16,597 nt of DNA. Source: [Eubacterium] saphenum. Its GTDB lineage: Bacteria > Bacillota > Clostridia > Oscillospirales > Ruminococcaceae. How positions within the stretch are numbered: the stretch's first letter is position 1; the number at the start of each line of letters is the position of its first letter. Location of the stretch: positions 1 to 16,597 of the forward strand of contig SFLN01000034.1 of the NCBI GenBank assembly GCA_004554555.1, written 5' to 3'. The notes below the pieces were generated by a model. The model saw only the letters and a program-made list of their open reading frames with translations. It had not been told where the DNA came from and searched no databases. Shown here in pieces: positions 15,231 to 16,597 of this stretch. The position numbers were made by a program, and so were the translations under genes.

Positions 15231-15246
15231 GTTAGATTTGACTAAC
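15231..15246 (-). promoter_or_regulatory. Candidate feo operator between feoA and feoB (GTTAG-N6-CTAAC)
   Basis: GTTAG, six bases, CTAAC: an exact match to the palindrome repeated three times around the feo promoter. It lies in the 48-base gap between feoA and feoB, 21 bases before the feoB start. No good promoter is seen beside it, so it may act as a roadblock, as an mRNA hairpin, or mark an undetected internal promoter. Confidence 0.6.
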
Positions 15247-15258
15247 TTCTGCACAAAA

Positions 15259-15480
15259 TTAAACGGTTTCAATCATTTCCGCGTCCGCTTTTCTCAATGA
15301 AATCTCGTACCCGCGCACCGTGACTTCAATCGGGTCACCAAGCGGCGCGACCTTGCGAACGCTGATTTCCACGCCCTTTGTGATGCCCATATCCATAATT
15401 CTGCGCCGCACCGCACCCTCGCCGTGCAACTTTTTCACGGTGACGGTTGAACCGATTTTTGCTTCTCTTAACGTTGCCAT
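15259..15480 (-). CDS. feoA: FeoA-type SH3-like protein, promoter-distal copy
   Basis: 73 residues, a normal FeoA length. FeoA proteins are small cytoplasmic SH3-like beta-barrels that support FeoB function. Visible family features are REAKIGSTVTVKKLHGEGAV, then RRIMDMGITKGVEISVRKVAP and a C-terminal VTVRGYEISLRKADAEMI. ATG 15480 has AGGAGG five bases upstream, in the 9-base gap after the first feoA. feoB follows 48 bases later. The two feoA copies are clearly different from each other, so this is not a recent duplication. Confidence 0.93.
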   Translation of the reverse strand: MATLREAKIGSTVTVKKLHGEGAVRRRIMDMGITKGVEISVRKVAPLGDPIEVTVRGYEISLRKADAEMIETV

Positions 15481-15489
15481 AAAATCCTC

Positions 15490-15699
15490 CTAAACCATAA
15501 TTTTCTGCGCCATTTCCCTTGAAACGGCAACCCGCGAATCCTTGACATTCACGATAACATTCCCGCATATCTCGCTTATGACTGTGACCGTGCCGCCCGC
15601 CACGAAGCCGAGATTTTCGAGAAATTTCCGCGTGTCTGCGCTCCCGCCGACCTTTCTGATAATGTTTTCCTCACCAAGATTTGCTAAAGTAAGCGACAT
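15490..15699 (-). CDS. feoA: FeoA-type SH3-like protein, promoter-proximal copy
   Basis: 69 residues from ATG 15699. It has a FeoA pattern: SLTLANLGEENIIRKVGG, then RKFLENLGFVAGGTVTVISE and VNVKDSRVAVSREMAQKIMV. It is the first gene of the feo transcript. The frame is open back to a TTG at 15720, and two adjacent ATG codons (15702, 15699) are possible starts. AAGGAGG lies four bases before the first and seven before the second, so 15699 is preferred. Tandem feoA genes are common in Clostridia; the separate functions of the copies are not established. Confidence 0.88.
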   Translation of the reverse strand: MSLTLANLGEENIIRKVGGSADTRKFLENLGFVAGGTVTVISEICGNVIVNVKDSRVAVSREMAQKIMV

Positions 15700-15726
15700 C
15701 ATTGCTCCTCCTTCTTCCAACTATAA

Positions 15727-15746
15727 AAGTTAGGCAAAACTAACTT
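15727..15746 (-). promoter_or_regulatory. Candidate feo operator O1 in the feoA leader
   Basis: AAGTTAG and CTAACTT arms, a perfect 7-base palindrome around GCAAAA (plus strand). It falls about 34-53 bases downstream of the predicted transcription start, inside the leader of the first feoA. Same GTTAG-N6-CTAAC core as the other three sites. Confidence 0.7.
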
Positions 15747-15762
15747 ATGCTCAAAATAAATC

Positions 15763-15780
15763 GGTTAGCTTTCACTAACC
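15763..15780 (-). promoter_or_regulatory. Candidate feo operator O2 at the transcription start
   Basis: GGTTAG and CTAACC arms, a perfect 6-base palindrome around CTTTCA (plus strand). It begins at the predicted start of transcription (near 15780) and abuts the -10 box at 15787-15792, an ideal place for a repressor. Confidence 0.75.
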
Positions 15781-15786
15781 AAATAT

Positions 15787-15815
15787 ATAATACTCCGTTT
15801 TCATTGATTTGTCAA
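15787..15815 (-). promoter_or_regulatory. Sigma-A-type promoter of the feo operon
   Basis: On the minus strand TTGACA (15815-15810), a 17-base spacer, and TATTAT (15792-15787). Predicted start near 15780, about 80 bases before the feoA start. It is flanked by O2 downstream and O3 about 40 bases upstream of the -35 box. Confidence 0.85.
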
Positions 15816-15853
15816 GCGGTTTTTATAAATTTGTAAGCCTTAACAAAACGGCG

Positions 15854-15869
15854 GTTAGCAGCCGCTAAC
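15854..15869 (-). promoter_or_regulatory. Candidate feo operator O3 upstream of the promoter
   Basis: GTTAG, CAGCCG, CTAAC (plus strand): the same palindrome, about 75-90 bases upstream of the predicted feo start. It is too far upstream to block polymerase directly; it could support looping or act at the end of the upstream flavodoxin remnant. It may also form a small GC-rich hairpin. Confidence 0.6.
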
Positions 15870-15885
15870 TGTTTGTGAAAAATCA

Positions 15886-16009
15886 CTATAATTCAGCAAG
15901 CGTTCTTCCAAGCTTTCGGCACTTTTCAAGTTCATCATCGTGAGCTTTGTTTACGATAAATCCCTCACCGTGTACAAGAACTGCGCCCGAATTTGTCAGC
16001 TGTTTTCAC
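15886..16009 (-). pseudogene. Flavodoxin gene remnant: start site plus C-terminal tail only
   Basis: Directly after the DUF3793 stop lie AAGGAGG (16022-16016) and a GTG (16009-16007), a well-formed start, but that frame stops after 14 codons. In another frame the next 39 codons (16005 down to 15886) encode a recognisable flavodoxin C-terminus with GAVLVHGEGFIVNK, then DDELEKCRKLGRTLAEL and a stop. A flavodoxin is about 140-170 residues, so some 100 or more codons, including the FMN-binding start, appear to have been deleted. Flavodoxins are FMN electron carriers that replace ferredoxin when iron is scarce. The assignment rests on eye recognition of the tail. Confidence 0.65.
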
Positions 16010-16023
16010 CAAAATCCTCCTTA

Positions 16024-16593
16024 TTATATTTTAAGAGCCTGATAGATATCAGCGCCCTCGTTTAATTTGTTGCACAGGAATTTCCTGCACTTTTCGTAAT
16101 TTGCAAAGGTTCTGCGCGCCGATTCCTCGCTGCCGTACACCTTCCAGCAGCCGCAAAGCTTGTAATTCCCGCCCTTGTTGCGGATAAATCCTACAACGTC
16201 CTCCACGGGATAATTGAGAAAAAGTCCTATTTCGTGCGGGAACTCGCCGCTGTCCTGTATCCTCTGCGAAAGGCGGTCAAGACATTCCTCCAGCGATAGG
16301 TCATCGGCGTATCCGAAACGGTGCAAAAGCCTGCGCACCTCGCTGTCGGACAGACGTTTTCTCAGCAGCATTTCACTGTAAATAAGCAGTAAAACTCTGT
16401 CCCCGCTGTCGCACAGCACACGGCTTTTAAGACCTTTTGCGGCGGTTCTGCGGTTGAAATAGCCGGAATTTTCATCAACATTGTATTCCTTGCGGGACAG
16501 CGAAACCAGACTTGCGCACTTTATCCCCTGCAGTGTAGGCGCAGTATGATATGCAAGCAGATGTCCAAAATTCCTTCTTTCCGTATCCAACAT
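16024..16593 (-). CDS. DUF3793 family protein
   Basis: 189 residues from ATG 16593, close to the usual DUF3793 length. Only four bases remain upstream, so the ribosome site is not visible. The family's hallmark segment is HEIGLFLNYP (120-129) followed by EDVVGFIRNK and CGCWKVYG, with Asn127 where HEIG-FLGYP is commonly seen. Residues 11-35 (HLLAYHTAPTLQGIKCASLV) also match the family start. No membrane segment is seen, so it is probably cytoplasmic. Function is unknown; to my knowledge the gene often precedes a flavodoxin gene, and here it stands before a flavodoxin remnant and the feo operon, which points to iron or redox physiology. That link is inference. Confidence 0.85.
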   Translation of the reverse strand: MLDTERRNFGHLLAYHTAPTLQGIKCASLVSLSRKEYNVDENSGYFNRRTAAKGLKSRVLCDSGDRVLLLIYSEMLLRKRLSDSEVRRLLHRFGYADDLSLEECLDRLSQRIQDSGEFPHEIGLFLNYPVEDVVGFIRNKGGNYKLCGCWKVYGSEESARRTFANYEKCRKFLCNKLNEGADIYQALKI

Positions 16594-16597
16594 ATTT

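Overview
The window looks like chromosomal DNA from a Gram-positive anaerobe of the class Clostridia, most likely an Oscillospiraceae/Ruminococcus-like bacterium. The reasons are strong AGGAGG-type ribosome sites, near-consensus TTGACA-17-TATAAT promoters, a FeoA-FeoA-FeoB locus with a FeoB-associated Cys-rich protein, and a DUF3793 gene, a family I know mainly from Firmicutes. The genus is inference; no rRNA or other taxonomic marker is present.

Left part, plus strand (1-7410): the 3' end of radC; then uvrB and uvrA, the damage-recognition subunits of nucleotide excision repair, behind a promoter whose -10 box sits inside a perfect inverted repeat; then mscL, an osmotic safety valve; then a membrane protein with a six-helix aromatic-acid-exporter-type module fused to a HAD-like domain that has lost its catalytic residues. 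A consensus promoter directly followed by an intrinsic terminator precedes that last gene.

Middle, plus strand (7440-11724): a polar amino acid ABC importer operon in the order ATPase, lipoprotein binding protein, permease, permease. A D-2-hydroxyacid dehydrogenase is translationally coupled to the last permease by an ATGA overlap. A hairpin after the binding-protein gene probably sets its expression above the permeases. A long hairpin at 11683-11724 ends the operon and probably also stops transcription arriving from the right.

Right part, minus strand (16593 down to 11900): DUF3793 gene, remnant of a flavodoxin gene, feo promoter region, feoA, feoA, feoB, a terminator-like hairpin, a 51-residue FeoB-associated Cys-rich membrane peptide, a small DtxR/MntR-like regulator, and a single-helix protein carrying a heavy-metal-associated domain. 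This is a ferrous iron uptake locus with its own candidate regulator. Four copies of the palindrome GTTAG-N6-CTAAC occur, all in the feo non-coding segments: three around the feo promoter and one between feoA and feoB. Their half-sites resemble those of DtxR/IdeR boxes, yet the encoded regulator appears to lack all six metal ligands of MntR.

The items most worth a second look are that operator/regulator pair, the deleted flavodoxin next to DUF3793, the exporter/pseudo-HAD fusion, and the promoter-terminator pair at 6018-6089. I saw no mobile elements, CRISPR arrays, tRNA or rRNA genes.
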